A stretch of DNA of 64,000 bases, taken from positions 4,377-68,376 of the forward strand of contig NW_003203876.1 in assembly GCF_000006405.1 (NCBI RefSeq). The letters run 5' to 3'. The notes beneath the pieces were generated by a model that was not told the DNA's origin, did no database searches, and worked only from the letters and a program-made list of their open reading frames with translations. Positions 1 to 11,133 of this stretch are shown piece by piece. The DNA is from Perkinsus marinus ATCC 50983 (Eukaryota > Perkinsozoa > Perkinsida > Perkinsidae). Numbering within the stretch: the stretch's first letter is position 1; every line of letters starts with the position of its first letter. Position numbers and translations under genes: made by a program.

Positions 1-1321
1 TAGCATCTAGGGTCTGAACAAACACAAGATGCCTATCGGCATTAAGATGGTTGCATACCTGTCCAGTGAATACACAGAAGGCGGCCATGAAGAAATGCCA
101 GGTATGGCGGGTCGGCATCAATATTATAAACACGTATATTAGTGAAATAATAGCACAACCAGATAGGGTAATAGCATTGGGGGAAATGGTACGAGGGAAC
201 GCCTGAGGAGGGCTACTGGGCTAGTGAGGAGGATATAGATATTACATTTATACAGGCATTCCAGAATGGCATGTAGACCATATCAAGAGGAGTATACTCA
301 CCAGCAGAGTACCTAAATACACTCTTACCAATAAGCGTGTGAACGATGATGAGGCGGCTGCTGCTGCCCTTGTTCCTACTTGTGGTGAAGTAGTCTGTCC
401 TTGAGCTCATCACGATCTAGATCTATTGCTCGACCTCCAAGTAATGGTATGTTATCCAAAAACATCGAGGAGGAAGAGGAAAAGAGGCGTATTCAACTAC
501 TACGGTCATCGATCATATTCTTAGATAACAACACAACAAGACCACCACATCCATAGGAATACATGATGGTACGGTACTACAAGCATGTACAACCACCCGT
601 AGTAGCTTGTTGTGGATATATCCAATTGTCCCTCTTGCACACACTACTGTTCTTGTCCCCACTATACCCCTCTCAAGGTACCCACTATATACAGCTTATC
701 TCTACAATACACCATCCTTTATAATACTATTACAGACAAGCTTCCGAACACGGTGTCGGAGCACCCTCCACTACACACCTTTGTTAACACCTCTGGATAA
801 AGTGTAGCCTTCTACTTCAACCAGACTGAGGCTATGAGGGACGACCTCCACAGATCGATCATCAAGAATATGTCATGGACTCTTATTGGTATACGGGACA
901 GGTTGAGGGAGACAGATGCTCACACGACTACTACCACAATAGTTAAAGGAATGTACATCGGCTAGGGATCGAACCTCGGGTCGTTAGACACTAACTTAAC
1001 AAAGCGATAAGTTATGACGTGTGGGAGTTGGAATAAATCAACAACCAGTACCGACACCCGTTATTCTCAGTGCCTCAGCCAGGGATCGAACCCGAGTAAC
1101 CTTATCGTCGTACACCTCTGTATGAACTCAGCGTCCTTCCAACCCAACCCTTGGGATGGTAGAAATTACGTTGGTAAAGGTGTTGGCCTCAGAGACCATA
1201 GGAATGCCGTACACTGACCAAAACCCATATTGTCAAACTGTATTGGCTTACACACTTGAGTAAAGTTGGGTACTCTGTAATTGAGATGTGGTAGGATCTA
1301 CTAGCAACAGCTGTTCATATA
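1..1321 (+). other. Unresolved region, possible spliced gene on + strand
   Basis: No family is recognised. Two + strand stretches look coding by composition: about 405-555 (Ser/Arg-rich, then a run of five Glu, then RRIQLLRSSI) and about 808-955 (reading AFYFNQTEAMRDDLHRSI and on through RDRLRETD). They lie in different frames and would need introns between them. Two tRNA-like B-box sequences on the minus strand (near 964-975 and 1080-1095) also lie here. Nothing firm can be said about function. Confidence 0.25.
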
Positions 1322-2573
1322 TCATACATCTACTACTAGCATTACTTCTTTCTGCATATGACTGGTACGTATGGTCACTACCACACACAAGGAAGATTCA
1401 TCTTTTAACAAGGACAACCAGCTCCGGGACCAACGAGGGTACAGCTTACGTACCTATAACCGGACCTATTATGTATCTTATAAGCTTGGACATAAGATAC
1501 TACTACCATAGAGTGCGTAAGATGCCTATGTCCCCATGGTGGGTCTACCAATACTAAATCTGCCTTAATAGGAGGTGTACCTCCTGTGAGGCCATCCTTA
1601 CCCTTACCACCTACTGCCTCACCACAATCAAGTACCTAATAGAGCTATCATACGATCCCCTACATAGACCTCTACCATCTACCTTGAATTTGATCTCCCA
1701 ACGCAGTCTAGAGGCATTACCCTTTGCAATAGCAATGGCCTCTTCGTCTGCATCATAACCATAAAACTCAACATCGGCGTCGTTCGATAATCCCCCCCGC
1801 ACTACCAAGATGAAGTACCTAGTGTAAGGTTAACCTTAGGTAGATGATATGATTATTACATAGCAAATAGATATGATCCGACTCCACACATAGGATCCGA
1901 CACTACTATATGCTCATTATCTTGATGATGCATTAGTGCTAGATGGGCCACACAAAAGGACACCGCATCAGGAGCACGACTAGCTCTACCTCCCTTACTA
2001 ATCGACATAACTAAAGATACACGTTATACTCCCACCTTATATTAGGTACCTACCTCTACTAGCATCAATAGCTCCCCATCCATCCTTAGGCCTCCATCCC
2101 ACTACTATCGTTAACCCCATAACCCATACTACTACTTCCACCTCCGCTTCGCCTGATAAGTCAACAGGTAGGTTACTACCGATAGCATCAGCCGTAGCCT
2201 TCTCTAGATCCATAGTATTGAACTCATGTACAGTGCCTTCTTCACCTAGCCTATTCCCAGTAACCCTCCATGACCTATACCCACTTAATATACTCTCATT
2301 AACCATACCGGTCAATGCTTTCTGAACATCCTCTATAGTAGGACCAGAAAGGTCATGCATAGCAGTATATATAAATAGAGTATAGTAGCATCCCACAGGC
2401 TGCTCTTTATCATACCATCCGAATAAGACCGCATTGAGATGAGGATAATCCTGGATAATAGTAGCCTTACAACAGTGTTGTAGTTCATACCACACCACCT
2501 CCCTCATACCATGAGGATAGACACCAAAATACAGCAACCTCTCAGTATCCTCCACACGCTTACGTTTAGCCGA
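1322..2573 (-). CDS. THUMP-domain tRNA/RNA guanine-N2 methyltransferase, spliced
   Basis: Probable THUMPD3/Trm14-type N2-guanine methyltransferase, which would use S-adenosylmethionine to modify tRNA. The first exon (ATG near 2573, after a run MSAKRKRVEDTERLLYFGVY) carries the THUMP-like region ending in VVGWRPKDGWGAIDASRG. A second exon (about 1861-1998) reads GGRASRAPDAVSFC and then VVSDPMCGVGS, the SAM-binding motif I of this family. The next exon has FYGYDADEEAIAIAKGNA (motif II region), followed by LVLVDPPWGHRHLTHS, whose DPPWG is motif IV. A last exon reads LYPRWSRSWLSLLKDESS and CVVVT. Introns are short; the one near 1455-1500 can fold its donor GTATCTTAT against ATAAGATAC. Seen: motifs and exons. 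Known: family assignment from the THUMP plus DPMCG and DPPWG order. Exon borders are approximate and the exact tRNA target is not inferable. Confidence 0.72.
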
Positions 2574-2718
2574 CATCACCAACTCGGTTGTCGAGGGTGA
2601 CCACGACACGTCTACGTGCTGCGTTGAGGAAATGCAAGATTGCAAGTGACGACGCTGCTGCTGCTAGGATCTGAGTAGGCGATCCTGATATTTATACTCG
2701 TAGTAGTAGTAATAAATA

Positions 2719-3272
2719 ATGGCGGTAATCGTCCCTCGTAATTTCCGACTTCTCGATGAGTTAGAGAAGGGCCAGAAGGGTGAGTGTGCCAGTGGATGCA
2801 CATTTGGATTGGAGATACCAGGTAACTGCTGATAATACCCCATACCCATGAAAGTCCTTTTTAGATGATATCACTCTCACTCATTGGAATGGTACCATCT
2901 TTGGACCACCTGGGACGGCATTCGAGAATAGGATCTACTCTCTTACATTGGAGTGTGGGCCTGAGTACCCCGATAAGGCTCCTACAGTAGGCACTGTCTA
3001 CAGTTGGTATGAGGTATCCTACTAGTGTTCTTAGGTTAAATTCAACACTAAGATTAATATCAACTGTGCTGATCCTAAGAATGGTCATGTGAACACCAGA
3101 TGGGGTCCTTTAGGATCATGGAAAAGGTAAGGGAGCTACCTCCTACTTAGATGATTATGATGTTAATGTCAGAGAGTACACCATTGAAACTGTATTGGAG
3201 TCATTACGCCGAGAGATGACCTCAGCTGCTAATAGGAAGCTACCCCAACCTGAGGAAGGTGCTTGCTATTAA
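2719..3272 (+). CDS. MMS2: Ubiquitin-conjugating E2 variant (UEV, Mms2/UBE2V type)
   Basis: Mms2/UEV1 homologue. In known systems it pairs with Ubc13 to build Lys63-linked ubiquitin chains for DNA-damage tolerance and signalling. Four exons (2719-2821, 2865-2986, 3035-3126, 3173-3272) sum to 417 nt, giving a 138-residue protein, the usual length. The protein starts [18 protein letters not shown], continues with [18 protein letters not shown] and [20 protein letters not shown], and ends LESLRREM then [11 protein letters not shown], all hallmark UEV segments. The E2 catalytic HPN...C-L context is absent (the region reads [19 protein letters not shown]), as expected for a UEV. All three introns are 43-48 bp with GT-AG borders, and the reading frame is continuous. 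The ATG is about 145 bp from the ATG of the divergent methyltransferase, so the two probably share a promoter region. Confidence 0.93.
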
Positions 3273-4194
3273 AGACGAACTACTACTGCCATTTTGTATA
3301 CCTGAGTGTAACCCGATGAGTTAGAGGTTGGCATCATCATCATCATAACACTATACTTGGCAATACCTTTCTGTTACACTAGAGTAAGATGTTGAGTTTA
3401 TAAAAGGAGTTCAAATCGCGAGTGAGGGATCGAAATTCCTCAGGGTTGTTAGTTACGAAGATTGAACTTGTATGGGACTCCAGTCCTCTGTCTCTGACAC
3501 GTGGGAGAGTGCACTATATTGTTTGGTACGAACGTTAGCAACTTTTTCCATTTTAGGCTGGTTTATGGTGGTAGTAGGCTGGAAAATTAAATAATTATCA
3601 CGTCCTTTGTATGATGCTATGGCAACAATAGATTGTTCAATGTCCAGCTGCACTACTACCGAGGAATATACCTCGACAATACACTCTAGTAATCTGCCTC
3701 GTCCGTAGCCCCTGACTAGCAGGAGTTCCATGTCAACTATTCGACAATTTTGCTCAATAAAAAACTGCAGAATTGCTAGTCTGTAGGGTATTACGTGCTG
3801 TTTCCCAAATTATGATATGATGAGGAAATACAGTAGCGATTAAGCTGTACAAGAATTGAGGCTATGAAGTCTTTTAAAGACCTGGTTCTTACATCCACCC
3901 AACCAGAGAGAAATGAAGAGGGTGTGGTATGACGGGAAGTATGGTATCGTTATAACCTCCAAACTGAATGAGCAAAAGCTCTTGGGTGGAAGTATACAAC
4001 AGTTGCGTTAAGCATAGTAGGAACACAAGACAGGACAAAACGGTACACTCATAAACAGACTTGTGCAACCTGTCTCTAGCGCTACTAGGAGGTATCATTC
4101 ATACCACTAGGGAAGTATTGGACTTGTGTATGAGAGAATTTGTGGAGCATTAGTGTAGTAGTTATTACAGTTGTACTACCAGTAGTACTACTCA
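3273..4194. other. Intergenic; one weak minus-strand ORF
   Basis: Between the UEV gene and the first FN3 gene. A minus-strand ATG ORF of 92 codons (3731 to 3453, starting MELLLVRGYGRGRLLECIVE) has plausible composition but no recognised family and no visible splice partners. I do not call it a gene. Nothing else is recognised. Confidence 0.3.
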
Positions 4195-6369
4195 ATGACT
4201 CAGGAGCAGCAGCCTTCTAATGATAATGCGGGACCCGCTAGGGCTTCTACTACTAGTCGTGATAATGGGGATGAGTCCCTTACTTCTACTACCCGAGCTG
4301 AAGAGAAGTATGAAGACTCTTCTACTTCATCTAAACACAACCGTACCAAGTGGGAATCCTTCTGTTATTGGGTTTGTATGATATTCTGTTGTCGACCTCC
4401 ACATGAGATGACAGATGAGGAGAGAGAAGAATGGGAGAAGAGGAGTTTCTGGGATAAATACAAAGGAGCATTCTTCTGTTTTATTCGTTACTTTATTATG
4501 TTCATTATTGGTATTGCTGTTGGTATTGGTATATTCTTCCTTGTACTCTATTGTATGGGTATTATTGGTGGATCGAGTAATAACAGTACTTCTAATACTA
4601 TCGATCTTGGTGAACTACAATACCCGACTGTCGTATCTGGTTATACTAACCTCAGTATTACTATCAGTCCTATTGCAGCAGCATCAGCTTATGATCCAAA
4701 GGATTACCTTATCGAAACTCAAGTTGCCACTGGTGGTAGTGGAGGTGGAAGACGTCTACGTTCTGATGGTCCATGGACTGTATCATTGGAGGTTCCCTAT
4801 GATAAGGACCATCCCACTACTGCTACTCTAACTGGATTAACTGCTGGTGAACAGCTCCTTATCCGTTATAAGATCGAGATGGAAGATTGTCGTGTTAGTA
4901 GCCCATCAGTTGCCGTAATGGAAGGCACTAAGAATCCTACTGCCCCGAGTGCTCCTGGTAAGATCATCACCTCCTCATCTGATGTCATCATCACTTCTCT
5001 ATTGTAGGTTTAATGGCATTCGATACATCTACTAGTAGTGTATCAGTTAGTATTGTACCTCCCACTGCCACTAATGGTGCTGATATAACTGGTTATGTTA
5101 TACAGCATGCTTTGGTGAATAATGTTAATGATACCACTCCTGATAGTAGCTGGACTAAGGCTGAGATATCACAGGATGATGCTTCTAAGGTGAGATGCTC
5201 TACTGTCAGATGTCTTCATTAGATTCCCCTTTCCTTCAGCCCTATACTGTTGATGGTCTTTCATCGGGTCAAGTTGTGATACTTCGTGCATCTTCTGAGA
5301 ACTCTGCCGGTGATAGTGTATACAGCAAGCCGTACTCAATGATCGCAGATAAGCCCAATGCATCAGTGCCTGATAAGGTTGGTGTGGAAGTCCACTTTTC
5401 TATATTCATTGGTCTGTGCTGTAGGTATCAGATCTTGCTGTGCAGTCGACTACGTCTAATTCGGCATCATTGAACTGGACAGCCCCTGCTGACAACGGTG
5501 CTATGATATTGAGGTATATCATCAGTGAGGGTGATAATACCTATACAGTTGATGGTCATGATACATCATACACTGTAACGGGGCTTAGTCGTGGTAGCGA
5601 TTATACATTCTATATTGTGGCTAAGAACTCTCAAGGTGATAGTCCAAAATCAGATGGAGTATCAACTGCGACAACTGAGAGTTGTGAAGCCGATCCTCCG
5701 AGTAATGTTATGTTGCAGACGCCTTTCTCTGATGGTGTAAGTGTAAGTTGGAGTAAAGCCAATAATAACCCTCAATGTGATCTACCAGTAACTGCTTATC
5801 GTGTTATTGATGATGATGGTAATGAACTATGCCAAGTAGCAGCTAATGATGATGATGGTGCTCTATGGTGTGATGTTACCGGCCTACAGCCCAGTACTTC
5901 CTATAATATCAGAGTACAAGCTAAGAACTCTGCTGCTGGATGGTCTACTAAGTCTTCATCACCTGTTAAGATGGCTACTATTGCTAGTGGTAAATGCAAC
6001 ACTAGGGATCAGATTAGATGGTGGGTGACGACCACTAACCCCGCCTACAACTCCATGGACTTTACTGATGCTATCTCCAAGTGTGGCGTTCAAGGTCTTG
6101 GAAACGCCGATAAAGTGTCAAGTTGCCTCACTGATTACACTGAGGACCCTAGTAAGACTCCATTCAATCTACCACCAATAACTGATGATTGCTCCATGTG
6201 CTATGGTGTGAATGGTGAGTGCTCAATGAAGCACTGTAGTTTCCCATGTGGACTTGGGTCTAAGATTACCTCTCCTGAATGTCTACAATGCAATGATGAC
6301 TATTGTAAACCAGCTTTCTATTCATGTGCTGGTTTGTATCCGGCTATTGCCCCACCTGATCCTCAGTAA
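4195..6369 (+). CDS. FN3-domain single-pass membrane protein, copy A
   Basis: Predicted surface-type protein of 675 residues from four exons (4195-4957, 5008-5189, 5240-5377, 5425-6369; 2028 nt, frame continuous). An acidic/Ser-Thr-rich N-terminus of about 45 residues is followed by a Cys-rich juxtamembrane stretch (CYWVCMIFCCRPP, possible palmitoylation), a basic/acidic linker (TDEEREEWEKRSFWDKYKG) and one membrane segment of about 25 residues (about 95-125). Then come three to four fibronectin type III-like repeats, with the typical NWTAPADNGAMILRYII and YTVTGLSRGSDYTFYIVAKN patterns, and a C-terminal domain of about 130 residues with about 13 Cys, ending GLYPAIAPPDPQ. There is no N-terminal signal peptide, so the membrane segment probably acts as a signal anchor with the FN3 part outside. 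Ligand unknown. It is paralogous to the gene at 7921, with blocks of near identity. Confidence 0.85.
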
Positions 6370-7920
6370 CTACAGAGAGGGGGCATAGCAACCGTGAAGG
6401 TTGACCTCATGTTTGTTTTCCATCTTCGAGTATCAATTTGAATTTTCGGATTGATATTGTTGCTCGATGACCAGTTCTCGAATATCCCAATAGCGGTATT
6501 TTCCCAACAGTGTGTTTGGGAGGACCTCGTCGATTTTTAATGGCTACTATCACTATGATTGTGGTCATCTCTTAGATGTGTTATAACAATTGCCTCCCAT
6601 AACACGTTTTCGTTCTAGTAGCAGCCATCCTTTTGGCACACCATCTTTTTGTGTTGGTTAGGTTATCATCATCGTTAATTTTTCCTCGTGTCTGAGTTAT
6701 GTGAATAGATTGAATAAGTGCATTCCTTACCGCTTGTAGGCGATTAATTTTCGGATCTTTCATGGTTGCGTTGGTGCATACTCAAGAACTGTACTAATCA
6801 TTTTTCCCCTTCGTCTTTTACCATGGGAGTTCACAGTACTCTACCATCATCAGATGTACGCCTCAGGGAATTCTTTTTTTCGGTCTGCCTTTCCGCAAAA
6901 GGCATCCTTCCAAGCCTTCACGGCTAAATAAGACCGGTTATTCGGTATGTTCAGCAGCATCCGATTGATCGTGGCTAGCGGCAGCAAGCCATATTGCCTT
7001 GTCGTTATGACATACCTACTAGTCGGATTCTCCACACACACAGTGAGGAGATAACGCGTGGTTTGAATTCATGTATCTGATTAGTCGATTATCTTGCCAC
7101 GGTCATGGTCGATCTTCTGCCGTCCAAGACCCTTGTGTTCATACCTGAGCTCAGGCAAAAATTGGATGCTTAAATATATTCCTTATAGCCTTGGGACATT
7201 AGTCCGCATGACAGGACTTTCATCGTTCGAAGAAATCTCTGGGACGAGATAGTTACGGTTACCTGCAGTGTGTTTACGAAATATTCGAAAGCCTTTGTCC
7301 AGTTTTCACCAGGTCTGATTAGTCAGGATCAAAGTCCAAACTTAACCTACACAGCATCCAGAAAAATGCCTCACCCTGGAATCGAACTTGGGATCTCACT
7401 GATGTCAAACCGAAGCGTCTTCGATAAACTTTCTACGGCGTGGAAGAGTATACGGCTGCCGAAGGACTTGTATAACGTTGAAAACGTTCCTTAAGAGATT
7501 CAATGTGAATATCACTGTGTGCACGATACCCATACGGGCTGCGTGATGTAATAACCACTATCACTGCCACTGCCACAGCTTGCGCACGCGTGCAAAAGAG
7601 AGAACATCATTACCTCTGCCCCTTACACTGTTTTGTGATCAACTCGAAATCCCAAGATACTCTCTGGAATAGAGAACCGGAAAATGACATCCATCAAACT
7701 CTCCAGAGAGCCTGCACTTGAAAGGTATCTCATGCAGACGGTGTCATCGACTTCCCTGTGTCACGCTAAGGTCGATGCTGTCCCCTTTTCTGCTTCTGCG
7801 ACACAGCCACAGGAATGGGGAGTGGGGGATCGGAAGGTTACTGTAAGCGGCTGCCCACGTCAATACATACAACGGAAAAATACGATTGTTGATAGGTAGT
7901 GTTCTGTTCTACGCTTGAAA
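6370..7920. other. Intergenic spacer between FN3 paralogues, tRNA-like relic
   Basis: No gene is supported. Around 7365-7430 the minus strand carries a decayed tRNA-like segment: a B-box-like AGTTCGATTCC preceded at normal distance by a GACATCAGTGAG stretch. The T-stem does not pair well, so this is a relic. The spacer shows no obvious duplication of the flanking gene, so the tandem copies are similar only within their coding parts and first intron. Confidence 0.4.
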
Positions 7921-10141
7921 ATGAACAATCCTGATGCAGAATCAGCGGAAGGAGGGGGCCTCCATAAGACTGGGTCCTCTTCCACAACTTCAGATAGAGC
8001 TAGCAGCAACAAAAACGACTTCAGTATAGGGGAAGCTTCGTCCCCAAAGGCAGCAGAGTTGCTGGAAACCTCACCAGATGCTAGTACTAGCAAGCTCGAT
8101 ACTCTGGAGAAGAGCCGTACCAAGTGGGAATCCTTCTGTTATTGGGTTTGTATGATATTCTGTTGTCGACCTCCACATGAGATGACAGATGAGGAGAGAG
8201 AAGAATGGGAGAAGAGGAGTTTCTGGGATAAATACAAAGGAGCATTCTTCTGTTTTATTCGTTACTTTATTATGTTAATTATTGGTATTGCTGTTGGTAT
8301 TGGTATATTCTTCCTTGTACTCTATTGTATGGGTATTATTGGTGGATCGAGTAATAACAGTACTTCTAATACTATCGATCTTGGTGAACTACAATACCCG
8401 ACTGTTGTATCTGGTTATACTAACATCAGCATTACTATTAGTCCTATTGCAGCAGCATCAGCTTATGATCCAAAGGATTACCTTATCGAGACACAAGTTG
8501 CCACTGGTGGTAGTGGAGGTGGAAGACGTCTACGTTCTGATGGTCCATGGACTGTATCATTGGAGGTTCCCTATGATAAGGACCATGCCACTACTGCTAC
8601 TCTTACTGGATTAACTGCTGGTGAACAGCTCCTTATCCGTTATAAGATCGAGATGGAAGATGGTCGTGTTAGTAGCCCATCAGTTGCCGTAATGGAAGGC
8701 ACTAAGGACCCTACCGCCCCGAGTGCTCCTGGTAAGATCATCTCCTCCTCCTCCTCATCTGATGTCATCATCACTTTTCTATTGTAGGTTTAATGGCATT
8801 CGATACATCTACTAGTAGTGTATCAGTTAGTATTGTACCTCCTACTGCCACTAATGGTGCTGATATAACTGGTTATGTTATACAGCATGCTTTGGTGAAT
8901 AGTGTTAATGATACCACTCCTGATAGTCGCTGGAGTAAGGCTGAGATATCACAGGATGATGCTTCTAAGGTGAGCCCTCTGCCACTGTACAGTCGTAATT
9001 GATGTTAAGTTTACCTCAGCCTTACACTGTGGACGGCCTCAGTTCGGGTAATGTGGTCATGTTCAAGATTTCTGCCAATAACAGTGCCGGAGAGAGTCCC
9101 TCTAGCAAGCCATATACTATGACTACGGATGAACCCAATGCTTCGACACCCGATAAGGTATCATCGATTCGTAGGGTTAATATAGAGGATTCTTTTTAGG
9201 TCACTGATTTGACTGACACTGGTAGCACTTCCAACTCTGTAGCGTTGAACTGGACAGCCCCTGCTGACAACGGTGCTATGATATTGAGGTATATCATCAG
9301 TGAGGGTGATAATACCTATACAGTTGATGGTCATGATACATCATACACTGTAACGGGGCTTAGTCGTGGTAGCGATTATACATTCTATATTGTGGCTAAG
9401 AACTCTCAAGGTGAAAGTCCAAAATCAGATGGAGTATCAACTGCGACAACTGAGAGTTGTGAAGCCGATCCTCCGAGTAATGTTATGTTACAGACGCCTT
9501 TCTCTGATGGTGTAAGTGTAAGTTGGAGTAAAGCCAATAATCCTCAATGTGATCTACCAGTAACTGCCTATCGTGTTATTGATGATGATGGTAATGAACT
9601 ATGCCAAGTAGCAGCTAATGATGATGATGGTGCTCTATGGTGTGATGTTACCGGCCTACAGCCCAGTACTTCCTATAATATCAGAGTACAAGCTAAGAAC
9701 TCTGCTGCTGGATGGTCTACTAAGTCTTCATCACCTGTTAAGATGTCTACTATTGCTAGTGGTAAATGCAACACTCGTAACGAAATTCGCTGGTGGTTAT
9801 CTACTACCAACCCCAGCTATGATGGACAGGCATTCACTAAGGAAATCGAGACATGCAGTATCCAGAGCCTTGGTAAACCCGATAAAGTGTCCAGCTGTCT
9901 AGTAGACTATACAGAGGATCCCTCCAAGACTTCTTTCAACCTTCCCCCGATCACTAGCGATTGTGGTATGTGCTATGGTGTCAACGCCAAGTGCTCTATG
10001 TCGCATTGCAGTTTCCCTTGTGGTATGGGTACGGCTTCCAACTCGGCAGCCTGCATTCAGTGTAATAACCAGTACTGCAAGCCTGATTTCTACTCTTGTG
10101 GAGGTTTGTATACGGCCATTGGACCCCCTGATCCGCAGTAA
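7921..10141 (+). CDS. FN3-domain single-pass membrane protein, copy B
   Basis: Tandem paralogue of the gene at 4195, with the same architecture: disordered N-terminus, Cys-rich juxtamembrane motif, one membrane segment, FN3-like repeats and a Cys-rich C-terminal domain ending IGPPDPQ. Exons 7921-8731, 8788-8969, 9020-9157 and 9200-10141 give 690 residues. The ATG at 7921 is used because the upstream in-frame codon at 7915 is TTG. The membrane block, exon 2 and the first part of exon 4 are nearly identical to copy A, and intron 1 is nearly identical too. The first about 60 residues, exon 3, introns 2 and 3, and the last about 130 residues are clearly diverged, with more C-ending codons at the C-terminus. 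This mosaic indicates gene conversion. Confidence 0.85.
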
Positions 10142-11133
10142 TAATGTCAGTAGTTCCTATATTATATGTATCTTGCCATTTGTGCTACTATCCCCATTGA
10201 TAGCGGTTCATCACGTTTGTGATGCAATTTTCGCAATACTAATCTAGGCAGCCTAAGACGGCTCTTCTCCTTACGATTCGACAACTGCTGTTTTCGACAC
10301 TTGAATGTTGTCTTGTCAATCAATCACCCACCCACTGTTATTTCCCTCTAGAGTTACTTCCTGGGACCGGGGTCCATATAACTCTCATCACAGCTTACTC
10401 CTAGAAGGCATTAGTCCAAGTTGGTATACTTCCGATTTACAAGTGAACACACCATTGAACATGTTAGTATGTGAAATAAATACTTTATCACAGTGGTATC
10501 ATCCACAGCTACACATCAAGTAGTCGCAAGGTTCACCCAATTCCCCTACAGCCGCATTGTCACCAAGAGCTCGCAATACTCAAAGAGATGGACCAATGAA
10601 TTCAGCACCGGTCCACAGAATAGGCATTACATTGATACTGGTGGCCAACTACCAGGATTCCGATAGGAAATCGTAGCTCGGATGAAGAGCATCACCACCG
10701 TGACCTTGACTATAGTAGGTACATCGAGGTAAGCATCAACATCCGAACCAATCTAGAACGATATGTCATAAGCTTCTAAGGGGTGATGGCAGTGCCACCT
10801 TTGACAAGTACTTACTCACAGTAAAGGACCTCCACAGTGGAGGCCCTTGGAAGGGGTCAACAAGATGTGACTGAATGGGTTATTGACAGACTTGTCATAA
10901 CACAACTAGGTATATGTGGTGCAGTAACACTAAAGTAGTAGTAGTGATGATGATACATTTGAATGGGGGCCGGGGCGAGGATGATAATTTTCATGAGGAC
11001 AAAATAGAAAACCACTGCCTCAGAAGAGGCCCACCATGATGATGATAACAACAGCTATGCTTAATGTTACACTCTTCTAGTACAAAATGACCTAGACCAA
11101 GAATCGTGGAAGCCGGTATCTCCAATGCATGGA
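10142..11133. other. Intergenic, possible short + strand exons
   Basis: Between copy B of the FN3 genes and the RING gene. A + strand stretch near 10525-10665 reads FTQFPYSRIVTKSSQYSKRW and then TGGQLPGFR before a stop, and looks coding by composition. No start, partner exon or family is recognised. Not called as a gene. Confidence 0.25.
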
